The notes beneath the pieces were generated by a model. The model saw only the letters and a program-made list of their open reading frames with translations, made no database searches and was not told the origin of the DNA. A stretch of 64,000 bases of DNA, taken from positions 1-64,000 of the forward strand of contig NZ_CANLRP010000019.1 of assembly GCF_947493425.1 (NCBI RefSeq), given 5' to 3'. Shown piece by piece: positions 16,522 through 26,318 of the stretch (position 1 is its first letter; every line of letters starts with the position of its first letter). This stretch comes from an uncultured Microscilla sp. GTDB taxonomy: Bacteria; Bacteroidota; Bacteroidia; Cytophagales; Microscillaceae. The translations under genes were made by a program, and so were the position numbers.

Positions 16522-17437
16522 AAACAGTAAAGTGTATATTGCTGGACATAGAGGAATGGTGGGTTCTGCTATTCTGCGACGTTTGCAACAAGCAGGGTTT
16601 GACAATTTTGTATATAGTAGCTCAAAAGATTTAGATTTAAGAAATCAAGCAGCAGTAGCTGATTTTTTTGCAAGAGAAAAACCTGAATATGTGTTTTTAG
16701 CGGCCGCCAAAGTAGGGGGCATAGTTGCCAATAATACCTACCGGGCAGAGTTTTTATATGATAACTTGATGATCCAATCTAATGTGATTCATCAAGCTTA
16801 TGTACATCAAGTAAAAAAACTATTGTTTTTAGGCTCATCTTGCATATACCCTAAACTTGCTCCTCAACCTCTGAAAGAAGATTACTTGCTTACGGGAAGC
16901 CTGGAACCCACCAATGAACCTTATGCCATAGCCAAAATAACAGGGGTTAAAATGTGTGAAGAATACCGCTTTCAGTACAAGTGCGATTTTATCTCAGTCA
17001 TGCCCACCAACCTATACGGCACTAATGATAACTATGACCTGAAAACATCACACGTACTGCCTGCTTTGCTGCGTAAGTTTCACGAAGCCAAACAAAACAA
17101 CGAGCCCTCAGTAGAAATATGGGGCACCGGCTCTCCTTTACGCGAGTTTTTGCATGTAGACGATTTGGCGGATGCTTGCTATTTTTTGATGAAAAACTAC
17201 AGCGAAAAAAGTTTGATCAATATAGGTACAGGTACAGATATTAGTATTAAAGATTTGGCACTTCTAATCAAAGAAATTACTGGTTATAATGGTGAGTTAC
17301 GTTTTGACGCCTCCAAACCAGACGGTACTCCCAGAAAATTAATGGATGTAACCAAGTTACACCAGCTAGGGTGGCAACATCGAATAGAACTAAAAGATGG
17401 CATAACATCTACTTACAAAGAGAAGTTTTTGATTTAA
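16514..17437 (+). CDS. fcl: GDP-L-fucose synthase
   Basis: This 307-residue SDR carries out 3,5-epimerisation and 4-reduction of GDP-4-keto-6-deoxymannose to GDP-L-fucose. It has the GHRGMVGSA nucleotide loop (11-19), [10 protein letters not shown] (the catalytic Ser region and the Cys used by the epimerase) and Y137-xxx-K141 in [25 protein letters not shown] is diagnostic of the family. It overlaps gmd by 8 bases and is followed 12 bases later by rfbB. Confidence 0.95.
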   Translation: MNKNSKVYIAGHRGMVGSAILRRLQQAGFDNFVYSSSKDLDLRNQAAVADFFAREKPEYVFLAAAKVGGIVANNTYRAEFLYDNLMIQSNVIHQAYVHQVKKLLFLGSSCIYPKLAPQPLKEDYLLTGSLEPTNEPYAIAKITGVKMCEEYRFQYKCDFISVMPTNLYGTNDNYDLKTSHVLPALLRKFHEAKQNNEPSVEIWGTGSPLREFLHVDDLADACYFLMKNYSEKSLINIGTGTDISIKDLALLIKEITGYNGELRFDASKPDGTPRKLMDVTKLHQLGWQHRIELKDGITSTYKEKFLI

Positions 17438-17449
17438 CCTAATTTATAC

Positions 17450-18499
17450 ATGAAAATCTTAATCACTGGCGGAGCAGGCTTCATAGGCTCTCATGTAGTA
17501 CGGTTGTTTGTAAACAAATACCCTGACTACCAAATATTTAACCTAGACAAGCTTACCTATGCAGGCAACTTAGACAACCTCAAAGATATTGAGCAAAAGT
17601 CTAACTATCACTTTATAAAAGGAGATATTGTAGACCAAAACTTTGTACAGGAGTTGTGTCACAAACATAAGTTCGATGGCATCATTCACTTAGCTGCCGA
17701 GTCACACGTAGATCGTTCTATTCTCAACCCTTTGGAGTTTGTTCAAACCAATGTGATAGGTACGGTCAATTTGCTAAATGCAGCACGCGATATCTGGAAA
17801 GAAAATTATACAAATAAGCTTTTTTACCATGTATCAACTGACGAAGTGTATGGCTCTTTGGGTAATGAAGGGCTTTTTACCGAAAGTACCGCTTATGACC
17901 CTCACTCGCCCTATTCGGCATCCAAAGCCAGTTCAGACCATTTTGTCAGGGCTTACCATGACACTTATGGTTTGCCAATTGTCATCTCTAATTGTTCTAA
18001 CAATTATGGCGCTTACCAATTTCCTGAAAAACTTATTCCTTTATTTATTCATAACATTAAGAATAGTAAGCCTCTACCAGTATATGGCAAGGGAGAAAAC
18101 GTGCGAGATTGGCTATATGTAGTAGACCATGCCAGGGCTATTGATTTGGTTTACCATCAGGGCAAACAAGGTGCTACTTATAACATTGGGGGGTTCAATG
18201 AGTGGAAAAACATTGATTTGATTCGCTTAATGTGTCAAGTGATGGACAAAAAACTAAACCAGACAGAGGGTACTGCCGAAAAACTCATTGAGTTTGTAAA
18301 AGATCGCGCAGGACATGATTTACGCTATGCCATTGACGCTTCTAAAATTAACCAAGAACTGGGCTGGAGTCCTTCTGTTACTTTTGAGCAAGGCATAGAA
18401 CTAACTATTGACTGGTATTTGGAAAATACTCAATGGCTAGACAATGTGACAAGTGGTAATTATCAAACCTACTACGAAACTCAATATGTTAAACGATAA
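17450..18499 (+). CDS. rfbB: dTDP-glucose 4,6-dehydratase
   Basis: This 349-residue RmlB-type SDR makes dTDP-4-keto-6-deoxy-D-glucose. Motifs are GGAGFIGS (7-14), LDKLTYAGN, HLAAESHVDRS, catalytic T130-D131-E132 in HVSTDEVYG and Y155-xxx-K159 in YSASK, then NCSNNYGAYQFPEKLIPL. Length and motifs are canonical. It forms a tight run with rfbA and rfbC. Confidence 0.96.
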   Translation: MKILITGGAGFIGSHVVRLFVNKYPDYQIFNLDKLTYAGNLDNLKDIEQKSNYHFIKGDIVDQNFVQELCHKHKFDGIIHLAAESHVDRSILNPLEFVQTNVIGTVNLLNAARDIWKENYTNKLFYHVSTDEVYGSLGNEGLFTESTAYDPHSPYSASKASSDHFVRAYHDTYGLPIVISNCSNNYGAYQFPEKLIPLFIHNIKNSKPLPVYGKGENVRDWLYVVDHARAIDLVYHQGKQGATYNIGGFNEWKNIDLIRLMCQVMDKKLNQTEGTAEKLIEFVKDRAGHDLRYAIDASKINQELGWSPSVTFEQGIELTIDWYLENTQWLDNVTSGNYQTYYETQYVKR

Positions 18500-18524
18500 C
18501 CTACAACTATAAAAGCGAACTACA

Positions 18525-19394
18525 ATGAAAGGAATCATATTAGCTGGTGGATCAGGTACTCGTCTGCACCCTCTTACCTTGTCGGTAAGTAAACAATTGC
18601 TCCCGGTATATGACAAGCCCATGATTTATTACCCGCTTGCTACCCTTATGAGTGCAGGTATTCAAGAAATTCTTATTATTACTACTCCACAAGATAATCA
18701 ATTATTTAGAACTTTGCTGGGAGATGGCAAGCGTCTGGGTTGCTCTTTTTCTTATGCCATCCAAGAAAACCCTGAGGGATTGGCACAAGCTTTTATTATA
18801 GGTGAAGAATTTATTGGAAGCGACAGCGTAGCGCTTATTCTAGGCGATAATATTTTTTATGGCACAGGGCTGGAAAAAATCTTGCAGGAGCAAAACAATC
18901 CCAAGGGAGGGGTGGTATTTGCCTACCACGTATCTGATCCTGAGCGCTATGGTGTAGTAGACTTTGATGCTAACAATAAAGCCATTTCTATTGAAGAAAA
19001 GCCAAAAAAGCCCAAGTCTAATTTTGCCGTACCTGGTTTGTACTTTTATGACAATCAGGTAGTAGCAATGGCCAAAAACCTTAAGCCTTCTGCCAGAGGT
19101 GAACTTGAGATTACAGACATTAATCGTATTTATCTGGAAAAAGAACAACTCTCGGTAGGCATTTTAGATCGTGGAACTGCTTGGTTAGATACAGGCACAT
19201 TTACCTCGCTTATGCAAGCAGGTCAGTTTGTTCAGGTCATAGAAGAGAGGCAAGGACTGAAGGTAGGTTCTATTGAAGAAACAGCTTATACCATGGGCTA
19301 TATCAATAAAGAAGAACTTATGGCAATAGCTCAACCATTGGTAAAAAGTGGTTATGGCAATTACTTGATTAATTTGGTAAAACAAGAATTTTAA
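18525..19394 (+). CDS. rfbA: Glucose-1-phosphate thymidylyltransferase
   Basis: The 289-residue RmlA couples dTTP and glucose-1-phosphate to dTDP-glucose. The nucleotidyltransferase signature [11 protein letters not shown] is at residues 8-18, with [17 protein letters not shown] following. [19 protein letters not shown] and [13 protein letters not shown] are family hallmarks. It lies 25 bases after rfbB and 25 before rfbC. Although listed second, it performs the first step of the dTDP-sugar branch. Confidence 0.96.
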   Translation: MKGIILAGGSGTRLHPLTLSVSKQLLPVYDKPMIYYPLATLMSAGIQEILIITTPQDNQLFRTLLGDGKRLGCSFSYAIQENPEGLAQAFIIGEEFIGSDSVALILGDNIFYGTGLEKILQEQNNPKGGVVFAYHVSDPERYGVVDFDANNKAISIEEKPKKPKSNFAVPGLYFYDNQVVAMAKNLKPSARGELEITDINRIYLEKEQLSVGILDRGTAWLDTGTFTSLMQAGQFVQVIEERQGLKVGSIEETAYTMGYINKEELMAIAQPLVKSGYGNYLINLVKQEF

Positions 19395-19419
19395 GCAAAA
19401 CAATATAAAACGTTTCACA

Positions 19420-19971
19420 ATGCCTTTTAAAGAAACTCCTCTCAACGACCTTTGGTTATTTGAACCCAGAATTTTTGAAGATAACCGTGGTTATTTTTAC
19501 GAAAGTTTTAACCAAAATGAATTTACCAAAGCCACTGGTATCACTTTGCCTTTTATCCAGGACAATCACTCGTTCTCAAAAAAAGGGGTACTGCGTGGAT
19601 TACATTTCCAAAAGCCACCCCATGCTCAAGCAAAGTTAATCAAGGTGATTCAGGGAACTATTTGGGATGTAGTGGTAGACTTAAGAAAAGATTCACCCAC
19701 ATTTAGTCAGCACCTGGGGTTTGAGCTTTCGGCAGAAAATAAAAACCAGCTATATGTACCTCAGGGGTTTGCCCATGGTTTTATTGTATTGAGCGAGTCT
19801 GCTGAAGTGTTATACAAATGTGATGATTTTTATGCCCCACAAGCAGAATCAGGGATTATTTACAATGATCCTGACCTTGCTATTGATTGGAAAATAGATA
19901 GTAGTAATATAATTATTTCAGAAAAAGATGCAGTTTTAGCCACTTTTCAAACAGCTGATATACCGTTCTAG
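19420..19971 (+). CDS. rfbC: dTDP-4-dehydrorhamnose 3,5-epimerase
   Basis: The 183-residue cupin-fold RmlC has catalytic H62 in LRGLHFQ, Y132 in VLYK and the ligand-binding segments FIQDNHSFSKKGVLRG and YVPQGFAHGF. It converts dTDP-4-keto-6-deoxyglucose to dTDP-4-keto-L-rhamnose. The reductase RfbD that would finish L-rhamnose is not recognisable in the window. Either rfbD lies elsewhere or another enzyme uses the keto-sugar. A 91-base gap to the next gene lacks a convincing terminator. Confidence 0.95.
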   Translation: MPFKETPLNDLWLFEPRIFEDNRGYFYESFNQNEFTKATGITLPFIQDNHSFSKKGVLRGLHFQKPPHAQAKLIKVIQGTIWDVVVDLRKDSPTFSQHLGFELSAENKNQLYVPQGFAHGFIVLSESAEVLYKCDDFYAPQAESGIIYNDPDLAIDWKIDSSNIIISEKDAVLATFQTADIPF

Positions 19972-20062
19972 GCTATTTTAACATTATCTCCTTGTTTTAG
20001 GTCAGAAAATACCCTTAACTTTACTTGCTCAATACTGTCTCATGTTTTAACTATAAACTGAA

Positions 20063-21058
20063 ATGTATAATCACCCCTTTCATCAAAATGATTTAAGCCA
20101 ATGTGTTTTCTTAATTACAGGAGGAGCTGGCTTTATCGGTTCTAATCTTGTTGAATACTTGCTCAAATACCAAGCAAAAGAAGTAAGAGTATTAGACAAC
20201 CTATCAACTGGTAATTACGACAATATCCAACCGTTTGAAAAACACAAACAATTCAAGTTTATAGAGGGTGATATACGAGATATAGAGGCTTGTCAAAAAG
20301 CTTGCAAGGGAGTCGATTACATTTCTCATCAGGCTGCTTTAGGGTCTGTACCCAGAAGCATAAACGATCCTGCTACTACCAATGCAGTAAACATCAGTGG
20401 GTTTCTAAATATGATGATTGCAGCAAAAGATAATCACATAAAAGGTATAGTATACGCTTCATCATCTTCAGTATATGGAGACAGCACGCTTTTGCCTAAA
20501 CAAGAGGATAAAATTGGACACCCTTTGTCACCTTATGCAGTCACCAAACTTGTCAATGAGCAGTATGCACGAGTATTTGGTCAAGTGTATGGCTTGAAAC
20601 TCATAGGGCTCAGGTATTTCAATGTGTTTGGTCCTCGTCAAAGCCCTAGAGGTGCTTATGCTGCGGTTATCCCCTTATTCATTCAAGCGCTCATGGACAA
20701 CCAACCTCCTACTATTTTTGGAGATGGGGAACAAACCAGAGACTTCACCTTTATTGAAAACGTGGTTCAAGCCAATATAAAAGCTATGTTTGCAAGCAAA
20801 GAAGCTGCTTGGGGTGAAGCATATAATATTGGTGTAGGCGGACGAACATCGCTCAATGAGTTATTTAATATTTTGAAAGACAAATCTGGAAAACACTTTA
20901 CCCCCACCTACAGTGAACCCAGAGTGGGCGATGTGAGGGATAGCTTAGCTGATATTAGTAAAGGCAACAATTTATTAGGCTATGCCCCTCAAATAACCAT
21001 TCAAGAGGGCTTACAACTTACGCTTGATTGGTTCAAACAAAATACAAGTAAAGTTTAA
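20063..21058 (+). CDS. tviC: UDP-N-acetylhexosamine 4-epimerase (WbpP/TviC-like)
   Basis: This 331-residue extended SDR has GGAGFIGSN, VLDNLSTGNYDNI, HQAALGSVPRS, SSSSVYGD and the catalytic YAVTK. The LSTGNxxNI and GSVPRSINDP features match the WbpP/TviC branch, which interconverts UDP-GlcNAc and UDP-GalNAc or their uronic acids. The next gene encodes the partner dehydrogenase, the usual arrangement in Vi-antigen and Pseudomonas O6 loci. Whether it acts before or after oxidation cannot be told. Confidence 0.85.
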   Translation: MYNHPFHQNDLSQCVFLITGGAGFIGSNLVEYLLKYQAKEVRVLDNLSTGNYDNIQPFEKHKQFKFIEGDIRDIEACQKACKGVDYISHQAALGSVPRSINDPATTNAVNISGFLNMMIAAKDNHIKGIVYASSSSVYGDSTLLPKQEDKIGHPLSPYAVTKLVNEQYARVFGQVYGLKLIGLRYFNVFGPRQSPRGAYAAVIPLFIQALMDNQPPTIFGDGEQTRDFTFIENVVQANIKAMFASKEAAWGEAYNIGVGGRTSLNELFNILKDKSGKHFTPTYSEPRVGDVRDSLADISKGNNLLGYAPQITIQEGLQLTLDWFKQNTSKV

Positions 21059-21162
21059 GGTAAAATTTAGACAATTGGTGTAATGTATATTAATCTAATA
21101 TTTTCTTCATAATATTGCACCTTGAATAAGTCTTAATATTTGATATTAATAATATAAGATTG

Positions 21163-22416
21163 ATGGATAAAAAACTGGCGATTATAGGGTTAGGCTATGT
21201 AGGCTTACCACTTGCTGTGGCGTTTGGCAATAAATATTCAGTCATAGGATTTGATATAAACACCACAAGGATCAATGAACTCAAAAACGGTATTGATAAG
21301 ACGCTTGAGGTAAGTACAGAAGAATTGAAAGCTACTCAACTACTTACATTTAGCGATGATGTAGAAGCTATTCGTGGTGCTGATATCTATATAATCACTG
21401 TACCCACGCCTATAGACCATTCCAAACAACCTGACCTCACACCACTTAGGAAGTCATCTGAGAGCATTGGTAAAGTACTCAAGAAAGGAGATATTGTAGT
21501 GTATGAGTCTACTGTATTTCCGGGCTGTACAGAAGAAATTTGTGTGCCCATACTAGAAGCTCAAAGTGGGCTAAAGTATAATGAAGATTTTTATTGTGGT
21601 TATTCTCCTGAAAGAATCAACCCAGGTGATAAAGTGCATACTGTAACTAAGATCAAAAAAGTAGTTAGCGGTAGTACACCAGAAGTAGGGCAGGAACTCA
21701 ATGATCTATATGGATCTATAATCACTGCTGGGACTTACTTAGCTTCTTCTATCAAGGTAGCAGAAGCTGCCAAAGTGATAGAAAACTCACAAAGAGATTT
21801 AAATATTGCTTTTGTAAACGAATTAGCACTCATATTTGACAAGCTAGACATAGACACCCATGATGTTTTAGAGGCTGCTGGGACAAAATGGAACTTCTTG
21901 CCGTTTAGACCAGGGTTAGTAGGCGGGCACTGTATTGGGGTTGATCCTTATTATCTCACTCATAAAGCCGAAAGCATTGGTTATAACCCACAGGTAATTT
22001 TATCAGGAAGAAGGATTAACGATAATATGGGGCAATATGTAGCCAATAAAATTATCAAATTATTGATTCAAGGTAACTTTACTATTCGAGAGTCACGTGT
22101 ATTAATTTTAGGTTTCACTTTCAAGGAGAACTGTCCTGATACCCGCAATACCAGGGTAATTGATGTAGTGAAGGAATTAAAAGAATTTGGAGTAAACGTA
22201 GAAGTTTATGACCCTCATGCAGACAAACATGAAGTAAAGGAAGAGTATGGCTTAGACCTTATTGACCAACCTAATGGGCAGTATGAAGGGATTATGTTGG
22301 CAGTTTCTCATACTGAGTTTGAGGGCTTCCCTTTGAGTACTTATAAAAAAGAAAATGCTATTGTGTATGACGTAAAAGCGTTTTTTAATAAGGAACAAGT
22401 TGATGCCAGATTATAA
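21163..22416 (+). CDS. tviB: UDP-N-acetylhexosamine 6-dehydrogenase (TviB/WbpO-like)
   Basis: The 417-residue nucleotide-sugar dehydrogenase oxidises C6 of UDP-GlcNAc or UDP-GalNAc twice to the uronic acid, using two NAD+. Seen: [47 protein letters not shown] and the catalytic Cys in [13 protein letters not shown] (about residue 257), then [17 protein letters not shown]. The ATG at 21163 is chosen over a TTG one codon upstream. Its product is the likely substrate of the following wbpE/D/B genes. Confidence 0.92.
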   Translation: MDKKLAIIGLGYVGLPLAVAFGNKYSVIGFDINTTRINELKNGIDKTLEVSTEELKATQLLTFSDDVEAIRGADIYIITVPTPIDHSKQPDLTPLRKSSESIGKVLKKGDIVVYESTVFPGCTEEICVPILEAQSGLKYNEDFYCGYSPERINPGDKVHTVTKIKKVVSGSTPEVGQELNDLYGSIITAGTYLASSIKVAEAAKVIENSQRDLNIAFVNELALIFDKLDIDTHDVLEAAGTKWNFLPFRPGLVGGHCIGVDPYYLTHKAESIGYNPQVILSGRRINDNMGQYVANKIIKLLIQGNFTIRESRVLILGFTFKENCPDTRNTRVIDVVKELKEFGVNVEVYDPHADKHEVKEEYGLDLIDQPNGQYEGIMLAVSHTEFEGFPLSTYKKENAIVYDVKAFFNKEQVDARL

Positions 22417-22436
22417 ATATCCTAGTATCTGTTGGT

Positions 22437-23591
22437 ATGGAAAAAATAACTAGTCAAAATATTCAAATGGTTGACCTTAATGGTCAATACAAAAAAATAG
22501 AGGTAGAAGTAAATGAGGCCATTCAAGAAGTTATCAACTCTTCTCGATTTATTAATGGTCCTCAAGTAAAAGCTTTTGCTGAGGATTTAGCGCATTACTT
22601 AAATGTAAAGCACGTCACTCCTTGTGCTAATGGTACTGATGCATTACAAATTGCCTTGATGGCATTTGACCTTCAACCTGGTGATGAAGTCATTGTTCCT
22701 GCATTTACTTATATAGCTTCAGTAGAAGTAATCGCTTTGCTAGGCCTTGTACCAATATTGGTAGATGTAGACCCAAGTACGTTTAATGTGTCTGTTGATG
22801 CTATCCGTCAAGCAATTACTCCACGAACCAAGGTTATTTTACCTGTACATTTATTTGGACAGTGTGCCAACATGGAAGCTATCATGAGTATAGCTAAAGA
22901 GCACAAGCTGTGGGTACTAGAAGATAACGCACAGGCAATTGGTGCACAGTATACTTTTTCTGATGGAAGTACCCAATCAGCGGGTACTATTGGGGATATT
23001 GGAACGACCTCGTTCTTTCCTTCCAAAAACCTAGGGTGTTTTGGTGATGGTGGTGCTATGACAACCAATAATGAAGTGTTGGCTCAAAGCACGCGCATAA
23101 TAGCCAGTCATGGACAAACCAAGAAATATATTCACGATGTAATAGGAGTAAACTCTCGGTTAGACACTATACAAGCGGCTTTGCTACAAGTAAAGCTCCA
23201 ACACTTAGACTCGTACATTGAAGCTCGCCAAAAAGCAGCCAATTATTACGATCAGGCATTTGCAGAATTTACGCACCTGAAAACTCCTGTACGTTCTGAT
23301 GCATCTACTCACGTATTTCATCAGTATACTCTTCAAATGGAAGACTCCAGTAAAAGAGATCAATTGAAGGAGCATTTGCAAAAAGTAGGCGTACCATCGA
23401 TGGTTTACTATCCACTACCTATCCACTTTCAAAAAGCATTTACGCATTTTGAAAACATTGAATACAAAAAAGGGGACTTTCCAATCGCTGAAAAACTATG
23501 TGACTCGGTCATATCATTACCTATTCATACTGAGCTTAACGAAAGCACCCAAGATTATATCATAGAACACGTTAAACGTTTTTTCAATTAA
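22437..23591 (+). CDS. wbpE: UDP-3-keto-GlcNAcA aminotransferase (DegT family, WbpE-like)
   Basis: The protein is a 384-residue PLP sugar aminotransferase. Schiff-base K197 lies in FFPSKNLGCFGDGGAM; CANGTDAL binds the cofactor phosphate, and VPAFTYIAS and LEDNAQAIGA complete the active site. In the Pseudomonas wbp pathway this enzyme installs the 3-amino group on UDP-3-keto-GlcNAcA using glutamate. The adjacent N-acetyltransferase and dehydrogenase genes support this assignment over the many other DegT functions. Confidence 0.85.
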   Translation: MEKITSQNIQMVDLNGQYKKIEVEVNEAIQEVINSSRFINGPQVKAFAEDLAHYLNVKHVTPCANGTDALQIALMAFDLQPGDEVIVPAFTYIASVEVIALLGLVPILVDVDPSTFNVSVDAIRQAITPRTKVILPVHLFGQCANMEAIMSIAKEHKLWVLEDNAQAIGAQYTFSDGSTQSAGTIGDIGTTSFFPSKNLGCFGDGGAMTTNNEVLAQSTRIIASHGQTKKYIHDVIGVNSRLDTIQAALLQVKLQHLDSYIEARQKAANYYDQAFAEFTHLKTPVRSDASTHVFHQYTLQMEDSSKRDQLKEHLQKVGVPSMVYYPLPIHFQKAFTHFENIEYKKGDFPIAEKLCDSVISLPIHTELNESTQDYIIEHVKRFFN

Positions 23592-23595
23592 GGCT

Positions 23596-24174
23596 ATGAA
23601 TGATTTTTTTGCGCATGAAACCGCTGTAATAGATGAAGGGTGTTCTATTGGTAAAGGCTCTAAAATATGGCATTTTTCGCACATCATGCCCAATTGTACC
23701 ATTGGAGAAAAATGTAATATTGGACAAAATGTGGTTGTTTCGCCAGAAGTAGTTTTAGGAAAAAATGTCAAAGTGCAGAACAATGTGTCTATCTATACAG
23801 GGGTTACCTGTGAAGATGATGTCTTTTTAGGCCCCTCAATGGTTTTTACTAATGTAACCAACCCTCGCAGTGCTGTTAATCGCAGAGGGCAATACACCAA
23901 AACCAATGTTGGCAAAGGAGCATCTATTGGAGCCAATGCCACCATTGTTTGTGGACATGACATAGGTAAATTTGCTTTTATTGGTGCGGGTGCAGTGGTT
24001 ACTAAAAATGTGCCTGCTTACGCATTGGTAATTGGCAATCCTGCCAAACAAACTGGCTGGATGAGTGAGTATGGACATCGTTTGGAGTTTGACCAGAGCG
24101 GTTTTGCTATATGCCCCGAAAGCCAGGAAAAATACCATCTAGTAGGTGGTATTGTCAAAAAATTAAAGCCTTAA
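23596..24174 (+). CDS. wbpD: UDP-3-amino-sugar N-acetyltransferase (WbpD-like, left-handed beta helix)
   Basis: The 192-residue protein is built from hexapeptide repeats (VIDEGC, SIGKGS, TIGEKC, NIGQNV, VLGKNV, KVQNNV, FLGPSM, SIGANA), forming a trimeric left-handed beta helix. The AAxAxVTKNVPAYALVIGNPAK ending is typical. It should transfer acetyl from acetyl-CoA to the 3-amino group made by WbpE, giving a 2,3-diacetamido uronic acid. It starts 5 bases after wbpE and is followed 13 bases later by wbpB. Confidence 0.88.
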   Translation: MNDFFAHETAVIDEGCSIGKGSKIWHFSHIMPNCTIGEKCNIGQNVVVSPEVVLGKNVKVQNNVSIYTGVTCEDDVFLGPSMVFTNVTNPRSAVNRRGQYTKTNVGKGASIGANATIVCGHDIGKFAFIGAGAVVTKNVPAYALVIGNPAKQTGWMSEYGHRLEFDQSGFAICPESQEKYHLVGGIVKKLKP

Positions 24175-24186
24175 AAAATTATTACG

Positions 24187-25155
24187 ATGAAAAACTTTGC
24201 CCTTATAGGAGCTGCTGGATACATTGCTGTAAGACATATGAAAGCTATCAAAGAGACCAATAATCATTTGATAGCTGCCTTGGATCCTAACGACAGTGTT
24301 GGAATTATTGACAGTTACTTTCCAAATGCAGACTTTTTTGTTGAATTCGAACGGTTTGACCGTCACATCAACAAAATTCATAAGACTAGCCAAAAAGTAG
24401 ACTATGTAAGTATTTGCAGCCCTAACTATTTACATGACTCTCATATCAGGTTTGCGCTCAAAAATGGTGCAGATGCTATTTGTGAAAAGCCACTGGTGCT
24501 CAATCCTTGGAATATTGATGCATTACAGGAGGTAGAACAGGAAACAGGTAATAAATTACACACCATTTTGCAATTACGCCACCACCCTTCTATTATTGCA
24601 CTCAAAGAAAAGATAGACAATGCTCCTGAGGATAAAATCTATGACATTGATTTAACCTATATTACTTCACGTGGTAATTGGTATTTTACCAGTTGGAAAG
24701 CCAATCATGAAAAATCGGGTGGTATTGCTACCAATATAGGCATTCACTTTTTTGACATGCTCACCTTGATTTTTGGCAAAGTAAAAGAGAACATTGTACA
24801 CGTATCAGAGCCCAAAAGAGCTTCTGGCTTCCTTCAACTCGAAAAGGCGCGGGTTCGCTGGTACCTAAGTGTAGATTATGATGCACTTCCTGAAGAAGTA
24901 AAGGCTAAAGGCCAAAGAACCTTCCGATCTATTACTGTAGAAGGCGAAGAAATAGAGTTTAGCCAAGGCTTTACTGACTTGCATAACATATCTTACCAAG
25001 AGATTTTGAAGGGAAATGGTTTTGGTTTAGAAGACGCTCGACCAAGCATTGAGATAGTGCACCAAATCAGAAACGCTACTCCACTTGGGTTAGTTGGAGA
25101 CTATCATCCTTTTGCAAATAAAGAAATTGAGTACCACCCTTTTTATAAAGGCTAA
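24187..25155 (+). CDS. wbpB: UDP-GlcNAcA 3-dehydrogenase (Gfo/Idh/MocA, WbpB/WlbA-like)
   Basis: The protein is a 322-residue NAD-dependent oxidoreductase. It has an N-terminal Rossmann loop (ALIGAAGYIAVRHMKAI), the hallmark CEKPLVLNP (catalytic Lys region), ILQLRHHPSI, and a C-terminal beta-sheet domain with GGIATNIGIHFFDMLTLIFG. WlbA/WbpB oxidise C3 of UDP-GlcNAcA to supply the keto substrate for WbpE. With tviB, wbpE and wbpD this completes a route to UDP-2,3-diacetamido-2,3-dideoxy-glucuronic acid. Confidence 0.88.
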   Translation: MKNFALIGAAGYIAVRHMKAIKETNNHLIAALDPNDSVGIIDSYFPNADFFVEFERFDRHINKIHKTSQKVDYVSICSPNYLHDSHIRFALKNGADAICEKPLVLNPWNIDALQEVEQETGNKLHTILQLRHHPSIIALKEKIDNAPEDKIYDIDLTYITSRGNWYFTSWKANHEKSGGIATNIGIHFFDMLTLIFGKVKENIVHVSEPKRASGFLQLEKARVRWYLSVDYDALPEEVKAKGQRTFRSITVEGEEIEFSQGFTDLHNISYQEILKGNGFGLEDARPSIEIVHQIRNATPLGLVGDYHPFANKEIEYHPFYKG

Positions 25156-25225
25156 CTTATCAGATTTTTATTCTTACAATCAATATACATTCACTCATTT
25201 TTATAGGTAAAATTTAACATTCACA

Positions 25226-26218
25226 ATGGATTTAAAAGGCAAAAAAGTTTTAGTAATTGGAGGTGCTGGCTTCATTGGAAGTTTTGTAGTTGCTGAATTA
25301 TTGAAAGAGCAAGTCGATCAAGTAGTAGTATACGACAATTTTGCTCGAGGCAAAAAAAGTTACCTCACAGAACAGCTCGAAGATTCAAGATGTAGTATTT
25401 ACCCTAATGGAGGCGACATACGTGAGATAGACATTTTGAATGATGCTATGAAAGGGATGGACTTTGTAGTTTGTCTAGCAGCCATGTGGTTATTACACTG
25501 CAAAGACTTTCCGAGAACAGCCTTTGACGTAAACATTGCAGGTACTTTCAATGTACTTGAGGCTTGCGTTAACAACAATATCAAAAAACTGGTTTGGTCA
25601 TCATCAGCTTCTGTATATGGCGATGCTGTGGAGCTGCCTATGACAGAGTCACACCCATTTAACAACAAGAACTTTTATGGTGCATCTAAGATTGCTGGTG
25701 AAGCTATGGCTACTGCTTTTAATGACCGTTATGGGCTGAATGTAATTGGGCTTAGGTATATGAATGTATACGGTCCTCATCAAGACCAAACAGCAGCTTA
25801 TACTGGTGTAGTACCTATTATGCTTAATAAAATTGAAGCAAACGAAGCTCCTAGTATTAATGGCGATGGAAGCCAAGCCTATGACTTTATCTATGTAGAG
25901 GATGTGGCACACTGTAATGTACAAGCTTTAAAAAGCGATGTGGAGTTTGGCATGTATAATGTAGGAACTGAAGTACAAACAAGCATTAACGAACTTTGTG
26001 AACTGATCTTAGAGTTAAAAGAATCTTCATTAAAAGTACAGTACAACCCTTACTCAGAAGATGATGCCAGAGCGCTTGTAAAAAATAGAATTGGTTCAAG
26101 GGAAAAAGCAGAAAAAGAGTTAAACTTTAAATACAGATACGACTTAAGAGAAGGTTTGCAAAAACTGATTGAGTGGCGTATTGCCACAGGAGTAGATAAA
26201 AATAAGGTGAATGTTTAA
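25226..26218 (+). CDS. NAD-dependent nucleotide-sugar epimerase/dehydratase
   Basis: This 330-residue extended SDR has GGAGFIGS, VVYDNFARGK, SSSASVYGD, catalytic Y and K in FYGASK, and GDGSQAYDFIYVEDVA. The AAMWLLHCKDFPRTAFDVN segment replaces the common AAxxSVxxS motif and suggests a distinct substrate. C-terminal regions resemble uronic-acid epimerases of Bordetella and Bacteroidota O-antigen loci. Possible reactions are 4-epimerisation of the diacetamido-uronic acid or 4,6-dehydration. It is the first of a pair with the aminotransferase at 26319. Confidence 0.8.
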   Translation: MDLKGKKVLVIGGAGFIGSFVVAELLKEQVDQVVVYDNFARGKKSYLTEQLEDSRCSIYPNGGDIREIDILNDAMKGMDFVVCLAAMWLLHCKDFPRTAFDVNIAGTFNVLEACVNNNIKKLVWSSSASVYGDAVELPMTESHPFNNKNFYGASKIAGEAMATAFNDRYGLNVIGLRYMNVYGPHQDQTAAYTGVVPIMLNKIEANEAPSINGDGSQAYDFIYVEDVAHCNVQALKSDVEFGMYNVGTEVQTSINELCELILELKESSLKVQYNPYSEDDARALVKNRIGSREKAEKELNFKYRYDLREGLQKLIEWRIATGVDKNKVNV

Positions 26219-26318
26219 GTACTAACCCAAGGTTGGCAGTCAAAAGTTTAGGGCATAAAAGTACCAACCAATCCACAAAAACTCACAAAGCAATCATTAG
26301 TGTATAATTATTATTATA

